From Mnemiopsis leidyi (lineage: Eukaryota; Ctenophora; Tentaculata; Lobata; Bolinopsidae): a stretch of DNA of 22,463 bases. Under the pieces are notes generated by a model. That model was given only the letters and a program-made list of their open reading frames with translations. It searched no databases and was not told the DNA's origin. Positions within the stretch are counted from its first letter, which is position 1; every line of letters begins with the position of its first letter. Shown here piece after piece: positions 1 through 10,900 of the stretch. Both the position numbers and the translations under genes were made by a program. The stretch lies in NCBI GenBank assembly GCA_000226015.1, contig JH152888.1:114901-137363 (forward strand), in the 5' to 3' direction.

Positions 1-294
1 ATTATTTTTAGAGAAAACAGCCAAAAGACTCTCCCCGGTCAAAGGGAGCAACCAATTTATTGGTTTTTGGTAATTTATATGTAGTAAAAATAATATAAAA
101 ACAATATGCTTTTGCTTAAACCATTAGTGACCCATATGGAACACCGTACGCGCACCCTCCTGTCATTTTATTCCCGAATGAGGGTCGGACAAAGTCAGAC
201 AAGTGAACAACTTGCGTTGCGCATTGCAGCCCATTTTCAATCTTCAAATTAAATTTTTTCAATCTTCAAATTAAGTTTTTGTACAGCACGCGCA
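1..294. other. intergenic, no gene seen
   Basis: AT-rich. Contains a 19 bp direct repeat (ttttcaatcttcaaattaa at 234-252 and 256-274), and tgcgttgcgc (213-222) inverted as gcgcaacgca (290-299) next to the palindrome. Confidence 0.6.
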
Positions 295-356
295 ACGCAG
301 AGGCTGCCGCTTTGTATTGTTGCATATGCAACAATACAAAGCGGCAGCCTCTGCGT
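295..356. repeat. 62 bp perfect palindrome
   Basis: Two 31-base arms meet at 325/326 (tgcat|atgca) with no spacer. The arms contain gaggctgccgctttgtattg and its complement. It is inside an intergenic, repeat-like stretch. Confidence 0.95.
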
Positions 357-1080
357 ATGGGACCTCAGTCGTTGTAAAGATCAGATTCAAGATTCAGAGC
401 AGATCATCCGCGCAGCGCCCGGTAACCGCTTCGCTGTTCGCGACAGCAGGGCTTATGGTTATAAGCGTGCTAGAAGTCACGATCACCTAGTCCTGCTGCC
501 GCAAAGCGCGCAGCGTGAGACCATTATAGGTTTGCCTGGGCCGCCTGGGGACCTCAGGCTAATCGGAGGGAAACGTAGCGGGTAGAGAAAGCCGCGCATC
601 GCCCGGTAACTGTAAGGCTGTCTCCGCGTAAACCCGCTCCGTTAATCTAAGAATCTTAGTAAGATTTACGGATTGACTAGGACTTCGTCAATCAAGTTCA
701 ACTTTGACGAGATTATATCCGTCTAACGTTCTAACGAAACGTTCTCGTTCAGCTTTAGCTGCGTGAGTCGGGTATCACCGCGACAAGTTCAAGTTCAACT
801 ATTATGTGTTAGTGTTACCAATACCTCATCACTCATGGCTACCCCAGCCCTTGTAGTAGTTTTACTTTTAGTAGTTTGTTGTAGTTGTACTTGTTGTCTA
901 TGACAACGGTAGGAGTGGATCACGTACACATTAGAGAGAAACACGCACCGCCCGGTAATGCAGGTGCTGGTAATGGCAGTAACTACTACTAGTTGCAGTA
1001 CTAGTAGTAGTACTACTACTAGTCTACTAGTACTGGTTAAACTAGGGCACCTGCTTTTGCCTGTGTGCAACAATGTGTGC
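357..1080. other. GC-richer repeat-like block, no gene recognised
   Basis: cgcccggtaa occurs three times (near 416, 600, 948) and gggacctcag twice (359, 549). A perfect 24 bp palindrome of ACT/AGT triplets lies at 1000-1023. Composition differs from the AT-rich flanks. It may be a decayed non-autonomous element. The 92-codon ORF here is low-complexity and unsupported. Confidence 0.4.
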
Positions 1081-2560
1081 TAATGCTATTGGTTAAATCG
1101 GTTGTAGAGACTTATCCTGCGAAGATTTAATTACAGTTTTTTAATGAAACTGGCAACTGCTGACAGTGGACACCTACCAGTGTCAGACTCAGAATCACGC
1201 TAACACTACTGAAAAAAGATAGCACTAGCAGTTTTGAATTTTATTGTATGTTGTTTCAGTATCTACAAATCTATAGAGCGAGAGAATGCATTGTCTCTCA
1301 AGTTTCAGAGACTAGAAGTTTATCATAAGTGCAAGTTTAATGTTTCAAATTATTAGTTGTCACATTGCACATATTCTATTTCTATTAGCTGATTATCAAT
1401 TTCGTACTTACGATATCTAACGATTTCGAAATGACGACCAGTTTGTTTCTGCCATATTTGTATCGTAGTATTTTAAGTTTGGTAACAGATAGAATGACCG
1501 TTGATATAGTTATTGTACGCGTTCTTGTGGATAGAAAATAAATAGCGATATTTAACATTCAATAGACAAAAATATGATTTATAAAAAGGTTGGGGCAAAT
1601 CAACGTACAAGAGTCATCGCTTTACGAGCACTTAGTGCGATGATTGCACCCATTACAAATCTACAAACCTATTCCTAAAACATTAACAATACAGTTGGTA
1701 GATTAATCTCTTAAATTCATATAAAAATACAAACCGAACCTAAACGTTTATATCTTTCTTCTCTCCTGAAGGAAAAACATCCAATTTTTAGACTTTTTTC
1801 TGAGTGCATGTAGTTGTACAACTACAGCATCAAGAGGATGGGACCTACTCCGAGATAACAAAACTATACGTCGTTTATAAATCTGTCGTTGATGAATGAT
1901 AAATCTTTTAAGTTTAAGAATAACTCATGCCGATTGAAAAGCGGGTTGTTCACATATTATGGGGGATTCAAATGATAACATTATAGAAGATGTGGCGAGT
2001 TGAAGTTGTGTTAACATGATCTAGTTTTGTCCAAAATGAAAAAAACATCCTGCTAAGTGACGGCCTACCTTGAGTATCGTTTGTGATAAATTCTAGAAAT
2101 TTTCTGGCCAAAGAAAGGTGATTAAGGCCTTAAAAACATAATCAGGGAGATTGAGCCATGATAAAATTAACATTTGATGACGATCGTGAGAAAGGATGTA
2201 AAATTTTCACTGCGAAATAACAATATGTGAACGATCCCAACCCTGATTTAAAATTTTTTGCTAGGAATTCAAATTGGGTAGGGCTTATTTGGGAAAATCG
2301 ACTGCAACGTAAAATTTATGTAAACAAACAGGGCTTCAAATAGTTGGTATTAAAATACTGTGCCCCTTAAGCAAATTTATCTTAAAATCAAATAAAGCAT
2401 ATCAATTCAAAATTAAAATCAAACGGTCACCTCGAATTGTAACAGTCAAAGTATAACTTAAAAGACTCTGAAAATAACATGCACATTCTAAGTCTAACAC
2501 CATTGCAGCTCCGAGAGCCCAAGTAGGTGTTTAACGTCTCAAGAATCATATCCGGCGTGG
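1081..2560. other. AT-rich intergenic sequence, nothing identified
   Basis: No ORF, repeat family or RNA gene stands out. It lies downstream of the IgSF gene, so part may be 3' UTR if the transcript is long. Confidence 0.5.
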
Positions 2561-2572
2561 GAACTTGATTAT

Positions 2573-2651
2573 GTGATTGCGTGACACCTCACTCAGTCAC
2601 GCATGACAACTCAAGCAGTCACGACTCACGCGTGATGTGTCACGCAATCAC
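2573..2651. repeat. 15 bp perfect inverted repeat with TCACGC motifs
   Basis: gtgattgcgtgacac at 2573-2587 is the exact complement of 2637-2651. The spacer holds further agtcacg, gactcacgcgtga and tcacgc copies. This lies 420 bases downstream of the IgSF stop. Confidence 0.85.
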
Positions 2652-3068
2652 GCATGATAACCAGAGTTAAACTTAACGCGTGAGTCCTGACGCACCACGA
2701 GTGATGACGAAAAGCGAATCGTGAAATTCGTCTTCACGACCATGGGAAAAGTCTTTAGATTTTCTGGCTGTCAGTATCATCTGTACTCGGAGAAAGCGGT
2801 AGTCTAACAAGGGGTCCAACAAAACTCCACGAACATAATCTTGTAGTTGTAGGAGCACGTGCATACGCCACCACCACGTGTTCTTAGCACAATGGTTCAT
2901 TTACTCGTGCACAACTGAGAAAGAGAGAAAGAGCGACGATGCAGAGCATTATATTCTCCCAGATTTCCCTACGCCTCGCAACGCGAACAAGCGGCTCATC
3001 TCGCTATCTGATAAGAACTGACAAACACCAACTGGCGGGACTGAGGTTTTCAGTCACGTGACTTCATC

Positions 3069-3271
3069 TCAGAACAGCTGCTCATATTTGTTCATGGAGT
3101 TTGTTTGGATGGTCATTTGTTCGAGTTCTCGGTACACGGGAGCGCGGGACAGAGACTCAGAGGTTTCCACCGGGACGAGCCGGGGATGGGAGTAGAGGGG
3201 AACGTGGAAGGAGTTAGTAGCCATCTTCTCGAGGGAAAGGAGTTTGTAGTCGTAGTGGGGCACCGGTCGTT
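3069..3271 (-). CDS. IgSF receptor exon 23: cytoplasmic tail and stop
   Basis: Acceptor CAACCTCCCAG in phase 1, then residues 836-902 and TGA at 3071-3069. The tail has YDYKLL, PLYSHP, VYREL and, at the very C-terminus, KYEQLF. YREL and YEQL are 12 residues apart (L to Y), the upper limit of the ITAM spacing rule. Coding here is GC-rich compared with its flanks. No AATAAA was seen on the minus strand close downstream; AGTAAA at 2905-2900 is a weak candidate. Confidence 0.8.
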
Positions 3272-6200
3272 CTGGGAGGTTGGAGATGATGACGTCATTT
3301 ATTGTGGAGATGATGATGTCATTTTATTTGGAGTGATGAAGTCTTTATATTTGGAGTGATGAAGTCTTGTATATGGTGAGCACCGACAGCAGCAGCATTA
3401 TTATTGTGGTCAACTACCGCCAATGGGACATTTGTACAGGACTTAGAACAGCGTGTTTAAAAAATCCATTATTTCTTATTTCTGTTTCAATAACCAAAAC
3501 TGTTTTTGTAGGTTCACCGCGACGTTTGGAACGTTTTGCGTACCAAAAAAGAAAATTTGAAAATCGATTCCTCATTTTTTTGACCCGCGTCGTTACTAGT
3601 CTATTGTCGTGACGTCGTGACGTCGTGACGTACTATTGTAATTCTGTTCCAAGCTATCTAGGTATCTTACTCTATTTCTTCATATGCTTGATTTATTATT
3701 GCTTGTGGTGCTATACAGATCGATGATAATGGCCCCTTCCTTTGAGACACGAAATTTGTTAAAGTTTTTATTTCATCTCTACTTCCGATTTGTATGAAAT
3801 GAAGCTGCTAGTTCATGGGAGAGTGATATGCACAGACCAAAAGGTAGTAAAACTTGATAAAAGCCTTAAATTTATTCAATGAAGAAGTGCGCCAAGTCGT
3901 ATACAAAAGGGCTACCCTTACTTGTTAATCCTATAATTATACGAGTAGCTATTTATAATCCGGAATGATGCCGGGCTAATGCTATTATGACAAGAGGTTC
4001 TTGAGTTTTCATTTTCTCGTGTTGAAATTTAGAGATGTTAACCATGAAAAAGGAGACTCAGGGGGTTGCATCATTGTCGATGGTGATTAAAGAATGCCTG
4101 ATCTTACAATAGACCTACGTATTATGTGCTGCTGCTGTTCGTGCTCCAAGATGAATTGAAATAAAGTCTCAAGTGTGGATCTAGGGTGTAACTCAACTAT
4201 TTAGCTCTTAAGGGAGACTACAGCACGGGTCTGGATGCAGCTTGGGATTACGGAGGGGGCAATGAAAAGAGAGAGTGTCATAGAAATAGTTGAGGGTAAA
4301 GGGCGAGATTAAAGAAAGTGAAGGTTGAGAGTGAAAGTGATAAGTGAAAGTTGTACGTAAAAGTAAAAAAAGAAAGAGGTTGAGAATTGCTTTTTTCTTA
4401 CCGACTGGTTGTTTTGGCTCGCAGCACTTGCACACGAGGCAGCTCATAATTCCCAGATCAGATCTTTTCTTTTTCCCACTCGCTGTAAGAAGATGTGGTT
4501 AAATTTCTGAATAAAGAGTGTTAGATTACAATGGGTTAAGTCGATAGAAGAGCCCAATCTAATTTACTAAACGGCCAATTTTACATTTCAACAAAAAAAT
4601 GATATAAATCGCATCATTGAATAATGAAAGTGAAAGTGAAAGTACTCACAAATGATAAAGAAGATATACATGACGAATACAGCAACCAGAGCAGCTATAA
4701 ATAGAACGATACCAACACCCAGATACACATTTGCAGATACTTGGTTGGCGGCACCTGTGGGGAGATGTTGAAACTAGTAGCCTTGAGGGAAAGAGATGTT
4801 GAAATTTGTAGCCTTGAGGGAAAGAGATGTTGAAAATAGTAGCCTTGAGGTAAAGAGATGTTGAAACTAGTAGCCTTGAGAGAAAGATATGTTGAAACTA
4901 GTAGCCTTGAGGGAAAGAGATGTTGAAACTTGTAGCCATGAGGGAAAGAGATGTTGAAACTAGTAGCCTTGAGGAAAAGAGGTATTGAAACTTGTATTTG
5001 TTAATCAGTTACAGATAACAGAGTCGAATAATTGCATAAAAAGTTAATTATTTTAAAGAAAAAATAGAAAACTAACTCACTGCTTGTAATTGAATAACAA
5101 GTTAATTATTTTGAAGAAAAATAGAAAAGCTACTCACTGCTTGTAATTTGAATGGATTTTATTACGCTCGTTTGTCCGAACACATTCTTGGCCGTACATT
5201 GAAACTCGTAGTTGGTTCCTTTCAAAAGATCTCCAGCGGTTCCGATGGTGCTCAACATGCTGTAGGTAAAACCTGCGAAAACATTTCCTTAATGAATCAC
5301 GATAATTAGAAGGATTCACAACAATTTGAGGGATCAAGAGTCAAGACCTACAGAATGAGAAGGAAATGAAATTAAATTTCATGCAAATTATGGAGGTAGA
5401 AGGAATAGATTTGTACGTTGGTAGTTTTACCTTTAGACTTGGTTACACTAGTTTGAAAGCTGACAGATTCCAGTTTCTGGAATGTGTTTGAAGTGCTTTC
5501 CGAGTTTCGGTATTCCCATGTGAATTCGCTTTCGGGGAAACTTTTTGCGGAGCAGTTGAGCATCAGCGTCTCTGAAGAGATCTAGATATTTCGAGAACAA
5601 CGCAATTCATACCCAAAGTCTTCAAACTATAAGTTTATGAAAGAGGAACTTTAGATATAATACAATTCACTATCGTGCGAATTTAACTTAACACTGTAGA
5701 TGAACCAGAGTTTTTCAGATTATATAAATTAGAGTTATCTGACGTTTGGCGACTGAAATTTTTATACTTACCCATTAGTGAAACAAGAGAGGAATCGTCT
5801 GAGGCCAGGTTCCCGGTGTTTTCGATTTTAACATCGTTCGGTTTTTCTTGGTCAACTGAACAGTAAAGTTGTTAATCAAACATGAAATAGTATTTGATCA
5901 CAACCAAATTGTTTCTCTGAGTACTGATAAAATAATCGTCGAAAAGTCCCGCGCACTGGAAAAAAATAATTGTGCCAATTTTCCGTTTAAATGCTTGTGC
6001 GAATGTTCCTCTCACCGAAGCTGATGGTGATCCAATCGTAGCAGTCAGTGTACAAGGTCCCTTGTATCGTGTTGTTACCGCAACATTGGAACGAGTCTGT
6101 GTTGCACACCGTATCGTTAGCGTAGTCAACTTGTATGATCTGAAACACAAGGAAAGTTTAATATATAAAAAGGTGAAATAAGAATTGCTCCTCGCAAATG

Positions 6201-7860
6201 AGAAATTTTTGCAGAAAAAACCAGGGCTTCCAATGTCCGAGTGGTGTTTAGAGTGACTTATGGCTAGAGCTTGTTAATTTCAGCTTATGTTTCAGTGACT
6301 GAGTGTCAACTGGTCTAAAGAAAAAGGGAACTGAATTACAGAAGAATTTCTTATAAATAGGTACATGAGTTTCGAATGAAAACTTTCGGCCAGTTTTAAA
6401 ATGCTTGCTGTGTATGAGGGAATGAAAATAAACTGCTTTTAGAAATTAGAATGAACTATAGCGAGTTTCTCTCCTGGGGTTCCGTGCAGTCCAATCTTAA
6501 ATCAAACTTTTCATTACTGTTGTCTGGTCAAAGGTACTGGTGGCGGTTCCTCCGCTCCGTTGCTCACATAACGACTAGCTTGTGATCAACATCTCGCATT
6601 GATTATTGTTTTGTCAAATTTGAAACACAAGGAAATTTAATACAGTGATGCAAAGTATATAAACTAATTCTGCACTTATTAAAGATCTGGGTATGTGCTT
6701 AGCCTGGCAAACTTAGTAGAACTGTTCAACTTTCACTCGGACCAGAGTCCAATTAACAATAAGTTAAGGGTCACATGACCTTTGGTAAAGTTGTCGTTTC
6801 AAACATAACAAGAAACTTTATTGAAGAAACTTTATTGTGTACACAATCAAGATCATGTGGCGGAGTTGTCCGGCAGCCAAAAAAATCAATACTTACCCCG
6901 AAAAACAGTAAGACTCAAGCATTGAGTGAGTTTTCAAGAACTCGGCAATGGCAAACAAATACTCAAGAGTTGAGGAGTGATCCTCAAAACCAGAGCAGAT
7001 AGCGAACAAGTTACTGTTGGAGGTTCTACGCTTCTTGGACGGGGTAAGCCCCACAGCAAGGTCACCAGATCCGGCGGACTGTCAACTTGATTGGGAACCC
7101 TATCAAGTGTGTGGGACCTGCCAATCTTGTGGTGAAGTTGTCGGTCACCCCCCACATTCCCGAGAATTTGAAATGCTGCCTTGAGAATTCAGTGCGTCAG
7201 AGCAATATATTTTCCAAGCTCTACTAATCTTAATCCTGAAGGCTTAATATGCCATCTCTTACCACACTGTCCGTAAGCTGAAAATATTAACTTAAAATTT
7301 CGGTTGACAGCTTTTTGGCGGTAAAACTAAATATTAGAAGGAACCTTTTAGTTTAAACGGGTCGAAATATCAGAGCTAGTTAATTTCACAATAACTCAAT
7401 AGCGCGTCGTTTTGTTGTACGTCAATTCAGAGCGTTTAATGTTTAGCACAATTTGAAAGTATCTAAGAGATATTTCAAACGAGAAACAAGCGGAAAACAG
7501 GGACGCTTCGTCTTGATTTACGGAAATTACACGTAAAGATAGTTTAAAGGTTGTTTCTACTTCAAATTGATGCAAATTCCGTCTCCTTGTTACCGTGCGG
7601 CCGTAAATGTGATTTTGGATTTAAGCGGATCAATTTTTCGATTAATGACAATTCATTTCCCAAATTTTCTGACAGGAGACGCTATTTACAAGTTACAAAT
7701 CTTAATTCTCAAGCATAACAACTACCTTGCTTCTCCACTGCCTGATTTTCGGAAACCTTGTACTTAGCAACAGTTTGGAAGAACTTAAAACCAAAGAAAA
7801 AACACGAGAACCACTCTTACAAAACCTGACTTTCAACAACAATCACTACAAAAACACAAT

Positions 7861-7907
<47 letters not shown>

Positions 7908-10900
7908 AAAGATTACCTCTATATCATTGGATTTAGTGATCGTAGACACAGTCCCACAGTCGTTGTTACGTTTGATGGAGATGGTAGGTCGGGGGAGGCC
8001 GGTAGCTTTGCAGGAGGCGGACAGAGGGTAACCTGTCGTACCGTACACCTGGGTAGAAGTGTGATTAGAAGGTAACCTGTCGTACCGTACACCTGGATAG
8101 AAGTGTGATTAGAAGTTTAACAGATGTGTGATATATCGAAATATGTGTTACAGATCGTCCAAATATTACGCCAATTTGAAAATTAAAATAGATAAATGAA
8201 CTCTAAATGAATAAAATAAATAAATATAATCGCCAAATAGAAGTAAAACAAACCGATCTCATCCGAATTTACACCTACAGACATAAACAATTTAATCAAA
8301 AACGTATAAAACATTAGCCCTAGCCGCTAACCTGGGTGCCGATGACCAGGGTATAGTCGGTGTCCTCTGAGTGTTGGGTTACGGAGACTTTCTCTTCCAC
8401 AGCTAGCGATATGTTAACACACGCTGTTTCTTTCATACCTGCAGGTAGGCAAACTTGTGATTACAGCACTTTAAAGTTCGGTAAAATTGTGATTACAGTA
8501 TTTTAAAGTTTGGTAAAATTGTGATTACAGCATTTTAAAGTTTGGTAAAATTGTGATTACAGCATTTTAAAGTTTGGTAAAATAGTGATTACAGCATTTT
8601 AAAGTTTGGTAAAATTGTGATTACAGCACTTTAAAGTTTGGTAAAATTTTGATTACAGCATTTTAAAGTTTGGTAAAATTGTGATAACAGCACTTTAAAG
8701 TTTGGTAAAATTGTAATTGTAGCACTGAAAAGTTTGGTAATTGTGATTATAGCACTTTAAAGTTTGGTAAAATTGTGATTAAAAAGCATTTTAAAGATTC
8801 GTAAAATTGTGATTATAGCACTTTAAAGTTTGGTAAAATTGTGATTACAGCATTTTAAAGTTTGGTAAAATTGTGATTATATTTATAGCCTTTTAAAGTT
8901 TGGTAAAATTGTGAATACAACATTTTAAACTTTGATAAAATTATGACGCGGTTTTTCCACTTTTGTTATATTGTAATGTGCTTTTCATTGTGTATTGGCT
9001 TGTTTAATAGCTAAATGATAAAAACATAAATGGCGGGAGGTCGATATGACCTTAAACGTCGAAAACGAATTTTAAAAAGCAGAGAAAACGGTGGGAGACT
9101 GACCTTTAATAAAGTTGTGCGTGCAGCACTTGTATACACCCGCGTACTGCTCTGTTACCTTGTCTATTAGGAGGTTACCGATATACTTTCCTTCCCTGAA
9201 AAGATATCTAGTGTGTCGTCAGTGTTGTTGCTTAAAAACAAGGAAATGTCGTGTATTAAAAAGTAGGTGTTGACTGGTAATGATGTAAAGCTGAAGAAGA
9301 TTTCTGAGTAAATTTTGATAGGGATAAGCTAGATAAGGACAGTGTTAGCCCTTCATAGTCAGATATTAAAACGGAACAGCCAACAACACTCAACGCTGCA
9401 ACAGAAACTGAGTATAACTATAAAGCAGGTTTTTAGCGCTGCCCAAACGCAAGTCGTACACAATTCTTAATTATGTGGAAATGGCACGGTAACAAAAAAT
9501 CTTCCCCGGCAAACTTTGAAGAGAATCTTACTTGTTGACTTTGACTAGACTAGAAGCGATAGCGCTGGTGGAGTCAGGAACGTCTATAGATATGTCAGAT
9601 GGCGTGGGGTTACCCGAGCCCGTGCACTGCAATTGTTAGAACATTTTTAGCACATTAGCGATTGTCAGTTCATGAGCAATTGTTTATACATTATGCGATT
9701 GTATATGCATTAGTAATTGTAAAATTGTTATTATGATGCGATTTCTAACATTAGTCCGTGTCTTAACACAAATGATCGTTACCTGCATGGTGAAGTTTGC
9801 TCCCCTTACTGAGTGAATGTCGTTTCCTTTTACCGTGATGTCTGTAGTGGAGACCGTCGTATGGGCAACTTGGGCGGGCTGTGACTCTAGAAAAGGAAAT
9901 ATTGTGTCAGTTTCTTAAGAATGGGCCTGAAAATGGTGGGCCAGAAAAGAGTTAAATTGATTTAATTTATTTTTCTGGGCCCTTTCAGGAGATCTATGTT
10001 AGAATTCATCTTACAGTTTGCCAGCAAACTAGCAAAGGGAAACGAGTGATATTACGGCATAGCCAGACTTCTATAGTCCTCGTGGGTCGATAGGAATCCT
10101 ATTGAAACTTAAGAAGCTTTCGCCCCTTTCGCTAAGCTGGGAAAACAAGAGAGCATGAGAACAAACCTCGAATGATGACAGTTTTATAGGCGCTGACCAT
10201 GCCCGCCTCGTTGTACACAATACATTGGAAAACTCCACTCGCATTCTTCTGAATGTTCTAAAAAGGAGAAAAATGAAAAGTGAAACCGTAGTATAAATCT
10301 ATTAGAATATTTTAGTAATCCACAAGCGGTTGATAGATTGATTTTAAAGGCGCTGTCTCAAAAATCTAAAGATTAACCCCCGATAGTTAAATCACTATGG
10401 AGGTTTGAACAGGAGACTCACTGAAATAGTAAGGACGTTGTTGTCGTTCACGTGGTCTAGAACACCCCGATTAGCCATCGCAGTGCTATCGTCATTCAGA
10501 ATGAACTTGTCAAGTCCTTGTCCTGAACGGAGAACTTAAGAACTAGTGAAATTTTACGATTTGAATCGGAATACTGGAAAACGGTTAAAGTATTGATATC
10601 GAGGATCAAAAATTTCTCAAATTCATGTTTTATTTAGATTGTAGGGACGTATAAAAAATGCTGACCATTCCACATGATATGAATTTCTCCTCTGACTTCA
10701 AGACCAAAGTCTAAAATGACAGTTGCTCCGGGGATATTGTACTGGGAGTTCTCGATCGTTTTGTTGAACTTTGGAACAGTATCTGGTCAAGAGGAAGTCG
10801 TGTGAAATGAAGAAATACCAAAGGTCATGCAAAAGTAGGTCTGATTAACGATTACCATTAACACGACATTAAATCAACATCGTAAAAATTGTGACTTAGG

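Noticed and set aside
795..1073. 92-codon minus-strand ORF with a hydrophobic stretch
   Set aside because: The hydrophobic run comes from low-complexity GTA/GTT triplet DNA, and no splice or domain support was found.
2673..2900. 75-codon minus-strand ORF downstream of the receptor stop
   Set aside because: Probably 3' UTR or intergenic; no domain and no acceptor joining it in frame.
3105..3359. 84-codon plus-strand ORF
   Set aside because: It is antisense to exon 23 and the 24 bp repeat, with no recognisable domain.
8451..8945. Possible CRISPR-like array
   Set aside because: Units are contiguous without unique spacers, inside an intron of a eukaryotic gene: a minisatellite.
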